A stretch of 64,000 nucleotides of DNA from Thalassotalea fonticola (GTDB lineage Bacteria > Pseudomonadota > Gammaproteobacteria > Enterobacterales > Alteromonadaceae), in assembly GCF_032911225.1 (NCBI RefSeq), contig NZ_CP136600.1, positions 4,030,001 to 4,094,000 of the forward strand. The letters are read 5' to 3'. Made by a program: the position numbers and the translations under genes. Position 1 is the stretch's first letter; every line of letters starts with the position of its first letter. This document shows positions 62,779 to 64,000 of this stretch, in pieces. The notes beneath the pieces are model-generated. The model did not search any database. It was not told the DNA's origin and saw only the letters and a list, made by a program, of their open reading frames with translations.

Positions 62779-64000
62779 TTAATCTTGCAGCTCTTTTAGC
62801 TTTCTCGTCAGCGTATTTCGCCCCCAACCAAGCTTTCTTGCAGCTTCCTGCTTATGCCCATGAGTAAAGTTTAGTGCTCTTTCCAAGCAAATCTTTTCAA
62901 ATTCAGGAGTAGCAGTAGATAATATATCCGTAGCACCTTGAGTTAATTTATCATCTACCCAGGCCGATAATTGCTCCTGCCAACCACCACTTGTTTGCTC
63001 TGCTATGGTTGTTACTGGATTTTGTGATAACTCTTCTGGCAAATCACTTTCTAGAATTTCTTGGCCACTGGCCATTACTGTTAAATAACGACAGGTATTT
63101 TCTAACTGACGAACATTACCTGGCCAGTCACATCGTTGCATAAATTTGATTGCATCGGTAGAAATTGACTTACATTCCACGCCTAGCTCATTGGCAGCTA
63201 AGTTTAAAAAGTGTTTAGCCAATTGTTCAATATCTTCTTTACGCTCTTTTAAACTCGGAATTTGAATACGAATAACGTTAAGGCGATGAAATAAATCTTC
63301 TCGAAATTCACCTTTATTAACTCTTTCTTCAAGGTTTTGATGAGTCGCCGCTATTATTCTAACATCCACCTTAATTGGGTTGTGACCACCGACTCGGTAA
63401 AATTGACCATCAGCAAGTACACGTAATAATCGAGTTTGTACATCAATTGGCATATCGCCAATTTCGTCTAAAAATAACGTACCACCATGAGCTTGCTCAA
63501 ATCGACCTTGACGGACTGCATTGGCGCCGGTGAATGCGCCCTTTTCATGACCAAATAATTCCGACTCAATTAAATCTTTTGGAATTGCCGCCATGTTAAG
63601 CGGGATAAACGAATTTTTCTTCCTCGGGCTATGCAAATGTAGGGCATGAGCGACTAACTCTTTACCTGTACCCGACTCACCATTAATTAGCACACTAATA
63701 CTTGAACGAGAAAGACGCCCTATGGCTCTGAATACCTCTTGCATTGCTGGCGCTTCGCCAATAATACCAACACCGTCTTCTGTTTTAGTCACTACTGCTT
63801 TCTTGGCATTTTGCTCTTGTGCATGAATTAGCGCTCGCTTAGTTAAATTCAGTGCATCATCTATATCAAAAGGCTTTGGCAAATATTCAAATGCACCACC
63901 TTGATAGGCATTCACTGCGCTGTCTAGATCAGAGTGGGCGGTCATGATGATAACGGGCAGATCAGGAAATTTATCGTTGATAATGCTAAGTAATGTCATG
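62779..64000 (-). CDS. glnG: nitrogen regulation response regulator NtrC, 5'-truncated
   Basis: The last about 406 residues of NtrC; the start lies beyond the right edge. The visible part begins inside the receiver domain (VIIMTAHSDLDSAVNAYQ and the conserved lysine in LPKPFDID). The sigma-54 AAA+ domain follows, with Walker A GESGTGKE, the sigma-54-contacting GAFTGA loop and the LFLDEIGDMP segment. The C-terminal Fis-type helix-turn-helix ends the protein (EAARKLGWGRNTLTRKLKEL). NtrC activates nitrogen-limitation genes when phosphorylated by NtrB. The phosphorylated aspartate is in the missing part. Confidence 0.97.
   Translation of the reverse strand, partial: MTLLSIINDKFPDLPVIIMTAHSDLDSAVNAYQGGAFEYLPKPFDIDDALNLTKRALIHAQEQNAKKAVVTKTEDGVGIIGEAPAMQEVFRAIGRLSRSSISVLINGESGTGKELVAHALHLHSPRKKNSFIPLNMAAIPKDLIESELFGHEKGAFTGANAVRQGRFEQAHGGTLFLDEIGDMPIDVQTRLLRVLADGQFYRVGGHNPIKVDVRIIAATHQNLEERVNKGEFREDLFHRLNVIRIQIPSLKERKEDIEQLAKHFLNLAANELGVECKSISTDAIKFMQRCDWPGNVRQLENTCRYLTVMASGQEILESDLPEELSQNPVTTIAEQTSGGWQEQLSAWVDDKLTQGATDILSTATPEFEKICLERALNFTHGHKQEAARKLGWGRNTLTRKLKELQD

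Overview
The window is a gene-dense, AT-rich chromosomal segment from a gammaproteobacterium. Gene order and protein character (rpsJ-rplQ super-locus, fxsA-groESL, cutA-dsbD, aroQ-accBC, epmB-efp-epmA, prkB-yhfA, and pabA-astC-astA-astD) point to a marine Alteromonadales relative, most probably Colwelliaceae (Thalassotalea/Colwellia-like). That placement is inferred from protein resemblance and synteny; no rRNA is present to confirm it. No tRNA, rRNA, CRISPR array, transposase or prophage was seen. The left edge cuts trmA and the right edge cuts ntrC.

Layout. 1-12.2 kb: the N-terminal part of trmA, a YjiH-type membrane protein, 2,4-dienoyl-CoA reductase (fadH), a two-gene RND efflux pump, a small lipoprotein with 11-residue repeats, and uvrA. 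12.4-28.9 kb: the ribosomal protein super-locus, with S10 operon (L4-type leader, rpsJ to rpsQ), spc operon (rplN to rpmJ, including secY) and alpha operon (S4-type leader, rpsM to rplQ with rpoA). The S10 and spc operons are split by a GGDEF-EAL gene, preceded by a decayed tandem duplication of the rpsQ 3' end and its terminator. 28.9-31.1 kb: a small inverted-repeat element, prkB, yhfA and a small membrane protein. 31.1-38.1 kb: a DUF1338 gene, an arginine succinyltransferase-pathway set (astD, astA, astC), a PilZ protein, pabA and a MOSC protein. 38.2-45 kb: an MFS pump, two tandem tiny cysteine-rich genes, aroQ-accB-accC, and cutA-dsbD. 45-48.8 kb: fxsA, a sigma-32-driven groES-groEL pair, structured intergenic repeats and a DUF4202 gene.

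48.9-56.7 kb holds a complete nosRZDFYL operon for respiratory reduction of nitrous oxide, with an FNR/DNR-like site ahead of nosR, so the organism can probably respire N2O when oxygen is low. 56.9-59.4 kb carries small envelope proteins (DUF4136 lipoprotein, DUF3016 protein, a beta-barrel) and an unrecognised small protein. 59.4-62.3 kb is the translation factor EF-P with both enzymes that put beta-lysine on it (epmB, epmA). 62.3-64 kb has a MerC-like protein behind a Zur-like palindrome, then the C-terminal part of NtrC.

Most of the window is conserved housekeeping DNA. The features most worth a second look are the rpsQ duplication beside the c-di-GMP gene, the hendecad-repeat lipoprotein, the tandem oxidoreductase-like micro-genes, the RND pump with an altered proton-relay aspartate pair, and several palindromic intergenic repeats.
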